A stretch of 64,000 bases of DNA from Chitinophaga sp. CF418 (GTDB lineage Bacteria; Bacteroidota; Bacteroidia; Chitinophagales; Chitinophagaceae), in contig NZ_FRCN01000004.1 in NCBI RefSeq assembly GCF_900142925.1, forward strand, positions 248,001 through 312,000, written 5' to 3'. Below are positions 52,499 through 60,813 of this stretch, in pieces. The translations under genes and the position numbers were made by a program. How positions within the stretch are numbered: the stretch's first letter is position 1; every line of letters starts with the position of its first letter. The notes beneath the pieces are model-generated. The model saw only the letters and a program-made list of their open reading frames with translations. It searched no databases and was not told the origin of the DNA.

Positions 52499-52918
52499 TT
52501 GGAACAAGAAAATTCTTTGGTTGCTAACCCATCCACGCAATCTTCCAATACCCAGCAACCAACTTCGACATCAGCCAGCATAGCCGGCGCAGGAGGTGGT
52601 ACCTTACTGGTGCTGCTGGCCAACAATCTGCCTGACGCTTACCCCCTTAAATCATGGCTGGTCATCATAGCGCCCAGCGTGTCCATCGTATTGTCCCTGT
52701 TCTGGAAATATATTTCCCGGAAGTCCAATGCATATTTCAAAGTCAAGAAAATAGAAAGGTCTAAGAAACTGCTGTTGCAGAAAATTGAAAATGCTCTTCA
52801 CAACGGGATAATATCTGAAAAGGAAGCAGCAATGCTGAAAAAGAAAATGCGGGAGATTGAGCTGCAAAGCATCGATAATCTCGCCAATAAGATCAAGTCT
52901 ATTGATTTTGAGGAATAG
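52499..52918 (+). CDS. Two-helix membrane protein with TTG start
   Basis: 139 aa if translated from TTG at 52499; no ATG lies before the hydrophobic region, so TTG (or an uncertain start) is needed, which is rare here. A Ser/Gln/Thr-rich head is followed by two hydrophobic segments (GAGGGTLLVLLANNLP, SWLVIIAPSVSIVLSLFWKY). Then comes a charged helical tail (LLLQKIENALHNGIISEKEA, LKKKMREIELQSIDNLANKI) that looks like a coiled coil. No family is recognised. Its end overlaps the convergent EamA gene by 20 nt. Confidence 0.6.
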   Translation: MEQENSLVANPSTQSSNTQQPTSTSASIAGAGGGTLLVLLANNLPDAYPLKSWLVIIAPSVSIVLSLFWKYISRKSNAYFKVKKIERSKKLLLQKIENALHNGIISEKEAAMLKKKMREIELQSIDNLANKIKSIDFEE

Positions 52919-53792
52919 TAGATTGTTTTCTGAACTTCTCTCTCTGGGCCAGATAAAGGCCGCCAATCACCAATATGGTACCTGCAAAGGTATACCACGT
53001 GATAGGCTCGTCCAGGAGCATCCAGGAGTACAGGAAGCCAAATACCGGGCATAGGAACAACCAGAGAGATGCCCGGACAGCATCCTTACGCACAAGATAG
53101 AACCATAACTGCAAGGCAACTACGGATACCGGTAATATCAGCCAGCCTACAGAGAGCCAGAACTGCGCATTGAAATGTGTGGTCTCAAAATTGGCAAAGA
53201 GTGCTGTAATGGGGATGAATAACAGTCCTCCCAGGAATACCTGCCAGCCGTTTATGACCAGGCTTGAAAGCCCAAAGTTGATCCGGGCATAATATACCGT
53301 GGCCACGGAAACGGAAAACATTCCCAACATCAGGATCACTATCCCGCCTACAGTGGCATGACTGTCCTGCAGCAAGGGCCAGGTGGCCATCGCAACACCA
53401 GCCATCCCCAGGAGCATACCGGCTATCTCATACCACTTCAATGGCCGCTTTAACCACAAGGCAGAGATGACCATAATGAATAATGGATTCGTAGCAGTAG
53501 CCAAACTACCGATACCTGCGGATACCGTTTTCATGGCGATCACAAAACAACCCAGGTAAACGGTGGTATTCAGGCAACCGAAGATTGTCAGGTACAACCA
53601 CTCCTTTCCCTTTGGTAATGCATGCTGGCCTTTTCTGATAAGATAAGCGTAGAGCAGCATCCCTCCTCCTGCCAGGAAAAACCTGACATTGGCGAGGATC
53701 AGCGGATCTGCCGCATGAATACCAAATTTTGTGGCAACTGCAGCTGATGCCCACAGTAAAGCAAAGAGAAGACCTATTACGAGCTGGCGCAT
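52899..53792 (-). CDS. EamA/DMT-family membrane transporter
   Basis: 297 aa with ten hydrophobic helices in two homologous halves (EamA repeats, about 5-140 and 150-285). The N-terminus (LLFALLWASAAVATKFGIHA, DPLILANVRFFLAGG) and the second-repeat signature (SLWLFLCPVFGFLYSWMLLD, EPITWYTFAGTILVIGG) are typical of the drug/metabolite transporter superfamily. The substrate is unknown (metabolite or amino-acid efflux are usual). It is convergent with the small membrane pair. Confidence 0.92.
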   Translation of the reverse strand: MRQLVIGLLFALLWASAAVATKFGIHAADPLILANVRFFLAGGGMLLYAYLIRKGQHALPKGKEWLYLTIFGCLNTTVYLGCFVIAMKTVSAGIGSLATATNPLFIMVISALWLKRPLKWYEIAGMLLGMAGVAMATWPLLQDSHATVGGIVILMLGMFSVSVATVYYARINFGLSSLVINGWQVFLGGLLFIPITALFANFETTHFNAQFWLSVGWLILPVSVVALQLWFYLVRKDAVRASLWLFLCPVFGFLYSWMLLDEPITWYTFAGTILVIGGLYLAQREKFRKQSTIPQNQ

Positions 53793-53950
53793 TTTATTCC
53801 TGTCTGTTTGTAAACAGGCATAAAAGTATGATGTTATTTTAACAAAAAAGCCTTATTCGAAGACAGTTCGAATAAGGGACGAATTAGGGACGAATAAGCA
53901 TCGAACAAATGACGATGTGAACATTGTATAAAAAGTATCAGAAATAAAAA

Positions 53951-54001
53951 AGCTACCGGCAGTTCAGAAAGTCGTTATCACGATCAAAACTACCGGTAGC
54001 T
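53951..54001 (-). terminator. Terminator of the sialate O-acetylesterase gene
   Basis: AGCTACCGG (53951-53959) pairs with CCGGTAGCT (53993-54001), extended past one mismatch by AGTT/AACT. On the minus strand it is followed by TTTTTTATTT. It lies 30 nt after the stop codon. Confidence 0.85.
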
Positions 54002-54030
54002 GTTGTTGCTATATTTCCTGCTGAACGGGT

Positions 54031-55491
54031 CTATTGCTTACCGTAAGTAACTCCCTGGAAGTCGTCCGTACGGAAAGGACTGGCAGGCAGGCCTGCACCA
54101 TTATACAAATTGCCGCTGGGATTATTCGACCAGTTGTAGCGCACCGCTACCGGTTTCTCCACTTCAGGACTCGTTACCATCACACGGTCACCAACGATGC
54201 TTGCTTCCGCCCAATGGAATTTCTTATCTGCGCCAGCTATCTCAAATCCTTTCAGTTTGCTGCCACCCTTTACCATCAATCCATCGTCTTTATGGTTAAA
54301 AGCGATATACACCTTGTTTCCCGAAATCGTTTTAAGTTGATAGATGGGACCAGAGTACGGGATCTTCTCCCCATATACTTTCGCCCTCGCAATGAGTGAC
54401 AGGCGGCGGGCTACCTCCTGTTTATTCTTCGGATGGATATCCTTATCATCTCCGATATCAATAGCGGAAGCCATGCCCGTATTCGGTACAGACAATGTCA
54501 TTAACTGAGCTTCGCGCAGTTCTGCCCAATCAGATTCCACAGGTTGTTCCTTTTTCTCCGTAAAATTCGCCAGTTGTACAAAATAGAACGGGAAGTCACC
54601 ATTTTTCCACTGCTTGCGCCAGTCTTTGATCATCAGTGGAAATAATTCCCTATACTGATATGCCCTGCCAACGTTAGCCTCTCCCTGGTACCAGATGGCC
54701 CCGCGAATGGCATAAGGTAGCAATGGGTGGATCATCGCATTATAAAGAAGGGTGGTCTTGTTGGGATTAGATGGCGATTGCGGAGGTGTCAGCTGCTCAT
54801 ACGCCTTCACTGTATCTGCAAAAGCGGGCATTGTCTTCAGGGATTCTCCACTGGTCCATGCCTCTGCTACCGTCCCTCCCCAGGAACTGTGAATAACGCC
54901 AACGGGTATATGTTCATGTCCATATATCTCCCTTGCAAAGAAATAACCGACAGAAGAAAACTCCGGTACACTCTGCGGAGAGCAGACCTGCCAGGCTCCG
55001 TCCCAGGGGGTGATATCATCCTTCGGAGCGGTACTGGTAACATGTTTCGCCTGAAAAAAACGGATCTGGGGATAATTCGCAGCGGCGATTTCCTGCTCGT
55101 AGTTTAACACCTTTCCCCATCCTTTAACGGGCATTTCCATATTGGACTGGCCAGATGCCACCCAGACATCTCCTATCAGGATGTTGTCCAGTTTTATTGT
55201 ATTATGTCCGGATATGGTCATTGTATAGGGTCCTCCTGCTATTTGGGCAGGTATTTTTACTTTCCACTGGCCGTTTGCTGCTGTAATGGCAGTAAAGGTA
55301 CCATTACGGAAACTTACGGTCACCTTTTCTCCCTTATCGGCCCATCCCCAAATGTTCAATGGCTTATTACGCTGTAATACCATGTTGCTACCGACCAAAG
55401 CGGGTAAACGAACATCAGCATAGCTATTCAGTATAAGTGCGCAGGATAGTACTCCTGTCAGCAATGGTTTTAATAACGTGGTCAGTTGCAT
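54031..55491 (-). CDS. Sialate O-acetylesterase-type carbohydrate esterase
   Basis: 486 aa from MQLTTLLKPLLTGVLSCALI, a signal peptide. SGNH-type blocks are visible: DVWVASGQSNMEMPVKGW (catalytic Ser), AIRGAIWYQGEANVGRAYQY (oxyanion Gly/Asn region) and AIDIGDDKDIHPKNKQEVAR (catalytic Asp-x-x-His). A small Ig-like domain (NMVLQRNKPLNIWGWADKGE) precedes it, as in the family. It removes O-acetyl groups from sialic acid or from decorated plant/yeast polysaccharide. It is a single gene. Confidence 0.9.
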   Translation of the reverse strand: MQLTTLLKPLLTGVLSCALILNSYADVRLPALVGSNMVLQRNKPLNIWGWADKGEKVTVSFRNGTFTAITAANGQWKVKIPAQIAGGPYTMTISGHNTIKLDNILIGDVWVASGQSNMEMPVKGWGKVLNYEQEIAAANYPQIRFFQAKHVTSTAPKDDITPWDGAWQVCSPQSVPEFSSVGYFFAREIYGHEHIPVGVIHSSWGGTVAEAWTSGESLKTMPAFADTVKAYEQLTPPQSPSNPNKTTLLYNAMIHPLLPYAIRGAIWYQGEANVGRAYQYRELFPLMIKDWRKQWKNGDFPFYFVQLANFTEKKEQPVESDWAELREAQLMTLSVPNTGMASAIDIGDDKDIHPKNKQEVARRLSLIARAKVYGEKIPYSGPIYQLKTISGNKVYIAFNHKDDGLMVKGGSKLKGFEIAGADKKFHWAEASIVGDRVMVTSPEVEKPVAVRYNWSNNPSGNLYNGAGLPASPFRTDDFQGVTYGKQ

Positions 55492-55658
55492 GAAATGATA
55501 ATTTTTATTCCGCTTGTCAAGGTACAAAATGGGGAATAGATGCGCAATAACTTCCCCTGATAAAGTATCCTATGTAAGGTCTTTTAATGGCTTTTTTATG
55601 GGTGTGAATTATTTTGGCACGAAATTTTTATATGTCTTCTGCATAAAACGATAAGATT

Positions 55659-55892
55659 ATGATAAACGGTATCATCACACTCGATTTTGACATAAAAGCA
55701 CTGCACTATCTGAATAGCAACAGCCGTTATATCAAAGCTACTGCTGGTGCCAATACGGACATAGCTTCCGCAGCTTTACAATATTATAAATCAACAACAG
55801 ACCATTCTGATATACAACTGGAAGACGAAGAGGACGTAAACAGGTTCAAACATGTGGCGCGCCGCTTTTTCAGTGAGTTCAGCGAAAACTGA
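55659..55892 (+). CDS. Small hypothetical protein (77 aa)
   Basis: 77 aa, acidic, no signal or membrane segment. It shows LDFDIKALHYLNSNSRYIKA, then SAALQYYKSTTDHSDIQLED and a C-terminal helix VNRFKHVARRFFSEFSEN. It is not recognised. Its promoter region is the 160-nt divergent gap with the esterase gene. Downstream lies a long stretch of CATCCATT-type repeats and then a strong terminator, which could all be one transcript. Confidence 0.55.
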   Translation: MINGIITLDFDIKALHYLNSNSRYIKATAGANTDIASAALQYYKSTTDHSDIQLEDEEDVNRFKHVARRFFSEFSEN

Positions 55893-55897
55893 TTTTT

Positions 55898-56070
55898 CAT
55901 CCATTTAACCCCGATTGCATCCATTCCCCATTCATCCATTCCCCTGTTTCATCCATTCAACTCCACCATTCATTGTTCCCCCTGGGTTTTCATTCATTGT
56001 GCTTTCCCCATGCATTCATTGTCCCCCAAGGGAACGCATCCATTATACAGACTAACCTCATTATCCATTA
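55898..56070 (+). repeat. Array of CATYCATT repeats
   Basis: Eight or nine copies of CATCCATT or CATTCATT occur in 170 nt, separated by C-rich spacers such as CCCC, GTTCCCCC, GTGCTTTCCCC. Spacing varies from about 12 to 30 nt. It lies between the 77-aa gene and a terminator. It does not encode a convincing peptide. The same CATTCATT core is seen in the regulatory sites of the 18-19 kb peptide units. Confidence 0.65.
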
Positions 56071-56082
56071 CCCGAAAAAGTA

Positions 56083-56117
56083 AGAGCCTGCAAATATGAC
56101 TTTGCAGGCTCTTTTTA
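56083..56117 (+). terminator. Strong terminator after the repeat array
   Basis: AGAGCCTGCAAA pairs perfectly with TTTGCAGGCTCT (12 bp, 6-nt loop), followed on the plus strand by TTTTTAT. It may end the 77-aa gene transcript together with the repeats, or a small RNA from the repeat region. Confidence 0.88.
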
Positions 56118-56456
56118 TGTACAAGCTCTTATATAAAAAAGTAAAGGTCGCCAAGAATGACAACCCTTTCTAACCATATCCTAATAAAAACCAAGTTCTT
56201 TACTTTCTATGCAATAACATATCAAGTATAATATTTTAAATAAGATGTTTCGCTTGTGTAATTTATTCTAATAGGGAAAGGGTGGGACCTTTTTTATAGT
56301 ATAGGACAGTAACAGAAGCAATTTCTTTCGTTGCTGATACAAATATATGATCCGGTTTCCTATTGTTTTGTAGTAGTATTACTACACTTAAAAAAGAATA
56401 GGGCAGCTCTTTGCAAAAGAGCCACCCCATTACATTTCAGCCGATCAGCTATTATA
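56118..56456. other. Gene-free spacer before DUF4965 gene end
   Basis: About 340 nt, AT-rich, with no gene or recognisable repeat. AAAGAGCCACCCC near 56428 with earlier GGGCAGCTCTTT gives a weak inverted repeat that may end the DUF4965 gene. Confidence 0.45.
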
Positions 56457-58910
56457 TCATTTCTTCAACGTTGTACCTAATATCTGCATAAAATATCCAC
56501 CTACTACACTTCTTGCCTGAAAACCTACCATCTTTCCATCAGCGGTTTCATGCCAGTCGCTCAATGGCACACGTGAAGGTGTTTCCTGTGCGTATTTATA
56601 CACAGGATCCACCAGGGCAGCGAAATCCGCCTGATTGTCCGTGAGCGCAGCTGTCCACAATATCCAGTCGGATTTAGTGTATTTTTTACGGCTATCCAGT
56701 GGTAGTCCATATGTTAACTGTTGCGTCAGATAATATTTTATTTCTTTCTCGTATACCGCTTTGGGGAACAGTCCCAGGTTTAATACCTTATCCCAAACCA
56801 GGTTATATTTCTGGCTCCAGGTACCTTTATTCTCGAATGCTAATGTGTAATGGTCGCCATCTTCCGCTAACTGCATCCATTTCGGCACCATCTCAGTTGC
56901 CGCAGTACGATACTTCTGTGCTGAAGCTTTATCTCCCAGCATATCCGCCAGCATTGCATAACAACCCAGTCCTACAATTGCTTTTACAGACAGGTTTGCA
57001 TTCCTCGCCAGGTGACCTGCAAAATCGTCCGTACACAGCTGGTTAGCCGGGTCAAAACCTTCTTTCAGCAGATACTCTGCCCAGGTGGTCAAAGTTTTCC
57101 AATGTTGTCTTGCATAATTCACATTGCCTTCCGCTTTTGCAATAGCTGCAGTCAGGATGATCATATTACCTGATTCTTCTACGGGCATACCTTCTCCATA
57201 CGCCTGTCCATTTGCCAGCGGATATGTTCCCAGATCATGCGCTGCATATGGCTGTGTATATTTTCCACTTTCACTGAAGTAGAAAATACCGTTCAGCATA
57301 CCTTTCATCAGATCCGGATTGTACACCAGGTACAATGGTGCAGAAGGATATGTCACGTCCACGGTATTGATACAACCATTACTGAAATTCTCTTTTGAGA
57401 GGAACAAAATTTCTCCCTGCGGACTCTTCACCAGCTTGTGTGCTGCAATACTCTGACGGTATCCCAATACACAGAGTTTTGCATATTTCTCACCGCCGGT
57501 TTGTTTTGCCAGCTCATACAACTCCTTGTCAAACGCAGTACAGCGGCCAATTACAGATGCATAATCATCCTGCGCTTTCTTCAGTTCTTTTTCTATCGTA
57601 TAGCTGTCATCTTTTTTCCACCAGGGCTTCAGATTTGCTTCAAAATATTGAATAGAATATATATCATCATATCCTACCAGGAACACCTGTTCCTTTTCAG
57701 TACCATCTACTTTTCCAAGAGACACCGATGTATTCAACACCAGTTGTCTGCCTCTGTCAAGCGTTTCTGGCTTGCGTTTAGCTGCGAATGAAGACGGAGC
57801 AACCCCTTCCTTCGTAACATATTGCGTAGCGCCGGCAGACTGTGGTACAGCTACATACAGATATCCCCAGTCAATACGCAGGTCATCTCCTTTCTTTGCT
57901 AATACAGGCTGTGCTACGCTACCTGTTTTCAGGATGGACAATCCCTCACTGGTATACTGTTGCGCGGTTACTTCTTCTGCGGACGTATTTACAGCCAGGT
58001 CAGAAGATGCACCGAAATACACTTCTACCTTATGTTTACGTCCGTCGTTGGTTTTTACTTTATATGATACATAAGACACCGGGCGGGACATCAGATCAAG
58101 ATCTTTCAGCAACAACGGAGATGTGAAAGTCAGCTTTACATCTACCTTTCCGCAGGTGAGATCGTAGATTGTCCGTGTAGCTTCCAGTGTAACATTTTTC
58201 TGTTCTGCCACCTGGATTTTATCCGCCCATTTATCTTTATCATCTGTTACGATACCTCCATCGAGATAAGCGCCTCCCCTGGTATTGGTACAATGCATGG
58301 CCAGTACATTCGTTCCTTTACGCAGTTTCTTTTTTGCTTCTTCACTGATGGGGAAATATTCCATATGGTTTAACCATCCAACGTAACTATAAATGCGCTC
58401 ACCATTCAGGTATACTTCCGCATTATCGTCGTGATTGATCTTCAGCAGCAGCTTATCCACATTAGCATCATCCACGGTGAAGGTTCTCCGTACCCATACA
58501 TCATCTGTGAACCAGGGTGTACCGGTAGTTTTCTCTTCTTTTACAAATGGCGCATTCCCTGTTTTCCAGTTTGCGTCATTGAATGCAGGATCTTCCCATC
58601 CCTTTGCCGGAGCTGTTTCCGTATAACGCACCTGGTAGGGCTCCATATCGGCAGTAGCAGCTAATGCCCTGTATGAATGTCCGGGTGCGCCCAATACGCG
58701 ATAGGTAACGCCATCTACCTTTACAAATCCTGTCAGGGATTGTTCTGTACCCGTCCAGTGACGGGTCGTAGAGGCGGTCAGCTTGTCTGTTGCCGACCAG
58801 ATACTGAAATAAGGATCGTGCGTGATCAACGGATAGGCAGGCGCCTGTTGTTGTTGCGCATATAGCTGTTGTGACAGCAATACGGCAGCCATACCAAAAA
58901 TTCTTTTCAT
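56457..58910 (-). CDS. Glutaminase-family (DUF4965/DUF1793) secreted protein
   Basis: 817 aa from MKRIFGMAAVLLSQQLYAQQ, a signal peptide; a start 29 codons upstream is rejected. An N-terminal DUF4964-like part (PAYPLITHDPYFSIWSATDK) is followed by an inserted jelly-roll sub-domain (DDVWVRRTFTVDDANVDKLL, NDDNAEVYLNGERIYSYVG-like) and DUF5127. The helical DUF4965/DUF1793 catalytic part follows (LCVLGYRQSIAAHKLV, EGMPVEESGNMIILTAAIAK). Proteins of this type are often named glutaminase A, though many sit in carbohydrate loci. The substrate is uncertain. Confidence 0.88.
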   Translation of the reverse strand: MKRIFGMAAVLLSQQLYAQQQQAPAYPLITHDPYFSIWSATDKLTASTTRHWTGTEQSLTGFVKVDGVTYRVLGAPGHSYRALAATADMEPYQVRYTETAPAKGWEDPAFNDANWKTGNAPFVKEEKTTGTPWFTDDVWVRRTFTVDDANVDKLLLKINHDDNAEVYLNGERIYSYVGWLNHMEYFPISEEAKKKLRKGTNVLAMHCTNTRGGAYLDGGIVTDDKDKWADKIQVAEQKNVTLEATRTIYDLTCGKVDVKLTFTSPLLLKDLDLMSRPVSYVSYKVKTNDGRKHKVEVYFGASSDLAVNTSAEEVTAQQYTSEGLSILKTGSVAQPVLAKKGDDLRIDWGYLYVAVPQSAGATQYVTKEGVAPSSFAAKRKPETLDRGRQLVLNTSVSLGKVDGTEKEQVFLVGYDDIYSIQYFEANLKPWWKKDDSYTIEKELKKAQDDYASVIGRCTAFDKELYELAKQTGGEKYAKLCVLGYRQSIAAHKLVKSPQGEILFLSKENFSNGCINTVDVTYPSAPLYLVYNPDLMKGMLNGIFYFSESGKYTQPYAAHDLGTYPLANGQAYGEGMPVEESGNMIILTAAIAKAEGNVNYARQHWKTLTTWAEYLLKEGFDPANQLCTDDFAGHLARNANLSVKAIVGLGCYAMLADMLGDKASAQKYRTAATEMVPKWMQLAEDGDHYTLAFENKGTWSQKYNLVWDKVLNLGLFPKAVYEKEIKYYLTQQLTYGLPLDSRKKYTKSDWILWTAALTDNQADFAALVDPVYKYAQETPSRVPLSDWHETADGKMVGFQARSVVGGYFMQILGTTLKK

Positions 58911-59172
58911 GATTTTGTGGAGCTTTATATGATGATTATTAAAAACGTGGAAACGCGCCGCTACCTCCGCGGCAATGGCAGTACTGTTGAGACTCATAGA
59001 CCTATATTATGATACCCGTGGATTAAATTAACTGCACACAATCTTCCTCACCGACGAAAAATAGAAATTTTTTTCGGGAAACGTAATCTTTACGCTTAAT
59101 TTTTCCTTGCGCCGGCTTGTTCTTTTGGCGTAGAATGATAAGAGTTACGCGTTTTAAGAGACCGTTCCATAC
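58911..59172. other. Gene-free upstream region of the DUF4965 gene
   Basis: About 260 nt without a gene; it should contain the promoter of the glutaminase-family gene. A small hairpin CCGT-tccat-ACGG lies at 59162-59174. Nothing else is seen. Confidence 0.5.
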
Positions 59173-59333
59173 GGAAAAGTAAGTGTGGGCTTGCTGGCTG
59201 AGTTCTTTGAAGTTGCCTTGCTATGGAACATTGGGAGGTCGTATTAGGCTTTTGATTAGCTTTTTGAACCCCTGGTGCGGCGTATCAGCATACTTCAAAC
59301 AACTTAGGCCAACAAGCTCCACCTTACTTTTCC
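59173..59333. repeat. Long imperfect inverted repeat
   Basis: Arms 59173-59213 and 59293-59333 are complementary over about 40 positions with scattered mismatches (outer core GGAAAAGTAAG/CTTACTTTTCC, inner core AGTTCTTTGAAGT/ACTTCAAACAACT). The internal 79 nt is non-coding. It could be a structured RNA or a decayed small mobile element. Confidence 0.6.
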
Positions 59334-59355
59334 TGATTCCACTCCTCCGCTAATA

Positions 59356-59434
59356 GTTGGACGTCCATCATACACCAGATACTCCCTTTGGAGGCAAGCG
59401 CAAAGAAACGCGCATAGGGGTTAGACGTCCATCA
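59356..59434. repeat. Direct repeat GTTRGACGTCCATCA
   Basis: GTTGGACGTCCATCA (59356-59370) and GTTAGACGTCCATCA (59420-59434) are 64 nt apart, differing at one base. Each contains the palindrome GACGTC. They lie between the long inverted repeat and the PepSY gene end. Confidence 0.6.
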
Positions 59435-59506
59435 TCCCGCTAGCACTAAGTACACCTTTCCCTGGAGTTGATTGATTTAGTCAATGGTTTACATTAGCAT
59501 GGAATC

Positions 59507-60664
59507 TTATGCGCTCATTTTTGAGGAAGAACGTGCTACAGCGCTCTTTTTTAGTTTCTTATTGCGTCTTCCCCACCATATATAAATTCCGGTGATGGGC
59601 AGACTGGCACAGACGAGACTAGCAAGGAAAACGATGATCTTTCCCGGTAAACCGATAATAGCGCCGATGTGGATATCGTAGTTCATATCCCGCAGTTTGT
59701 CTGCGAAACCGGCTTTGGCATACTCTCCGGTATAGGGGCCTTTTGCAGGAAGTACAGCCAGTGTATTCTGATCGAAGTAGTAATTGTCCAGTTTATAGTA
59801 GGTGCCGGGCCTGTAATTGATCGATGCGGCAATAGCGGCTGATTTGTCAGCTGCATAAGACACCATGATGGCTGCATCCGCGGGTGCTTTCTTCCGTAGC
59901 TGTTGCCATACATGGTCTTCCGGTATCCTGTAGATGGCGGCTTTCGTCGTATCAGATAATGGTGGCGCATCAGCTGGCAATTGTTCGCCGCCGGAGGTAG
60001 CGAAGTACACCGCTTTGCTGAACCACTGGAAGCCCCAAACGAGACCGGTAGTGGCGAGCAGCAATCCTATTATCAGAATATAAAATCCCAGCACATTGTG
60101 TAAGTCGTAGTTCAGCCTTTTCCATTTCGCATCCCACTTCACGGAGAACCGCTGTTTTGCAGCAGCTTTATTTTTCGGCCACCATAACACCAGGCCGGTG
60201 ATCAGCATAATAAAGAAGATCAATGTAACAGACGCTACAACCGGCTGTCCTATTGCGGGTGGCAACCACAGGTAATAATGTCCGTGTAATATGAAGTGGA
60301 AGAAATCGTCTTCTTCACTCCATACCTTGATCACTTTGCCGGTGTATGGGTCCATGAAGACCTGATAGTAATAATCCGGATTAGCACCCCAGAACATCAC
60401 CGATGCGCTTTTATCCTTTCCGGGATAAAGAACACCATTCGGTTGTTTGTGGGTAACCTGTTTAACCGCGATCGCTTTTAAGGCTGACGGTGATAATGGA
60501 CTCACCCCCGGGCGACTGGCGGTGTATGTATAAGGTTTAGTGACACTTTCAATTTCCTGCTGGAATGCGAGGATGCAGCCGGTAGTAGCTATAATGAAAA
60601 CGCCTAAACCGGAGATGAAGCCGAGCCATAGGTGTAGTTTACCGATGAGTTTTTTGATAGTCAT
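59507..60664 (-). CDS. PepSY-associated TM protein, probable iron-uptake reductase
   Basis: 385 aa from MTIKKLIGKLHLWLGFISGL (an ATG four codons upstream is also possible). Four membrane segments (about 12-35, 140-162, 190-213, 345-367) with PepSY domains between them match the PepSY_TM family. The conserved KLHLWLG and LNYDLHNVLGFY give paired His residues for haem. The family often accompanies siderophore receptors and is thought to reduce ferric siderophores. No such receptor is next to it here. Confidence 0.85.
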   Translation of the reverse strand: MTIKKLIGKLHLWLGFISGLGVFIIATTGCILAFQQEIESVTKPYTYTASRPGVSPLSPSALKAIAVKQVTHKQPNGVLYPGKDKSASVMFWGANPDYYYQVFMDPYTGKVIKVWSEEDDFFHFILHGHYYLWLPPAIGQPVVASVTLIFFIMLITGLVLWWPKNKAAAKQRFSVKWDAKWKRLNYDLHNVLGFYILIIGLLLATTGLVWGFQWFSKAVYFATSGGEQLPADAPPLSDTTKAAIYRIPEDHVWQQLRKKAPADAAIMVSYAADKSAAIAASINYRPGTYYKLDNYYFDQNTLAVLPAKGPYTGEYAKAGFADKLRDMNYDIHIGAIIGLPGKIIVFLASLVCASLPITGIYIWWGRRNKKLKKSAVARSSSKMSA

Positions 60665-60813
60665 AAGCAGTCGCATTCCAGGCTGAGTTGGCTGGGTAGG
60701 TGTAAAAATGATATAAATAATGGGGAATGTTTGCTCGAAAACGGAATTTTTTCTTGGCTGAAGCTGAGGTGCAGGGCGGCTCTAAAAAAACGTAACCCTC
60801 ATCATCAACGCAA

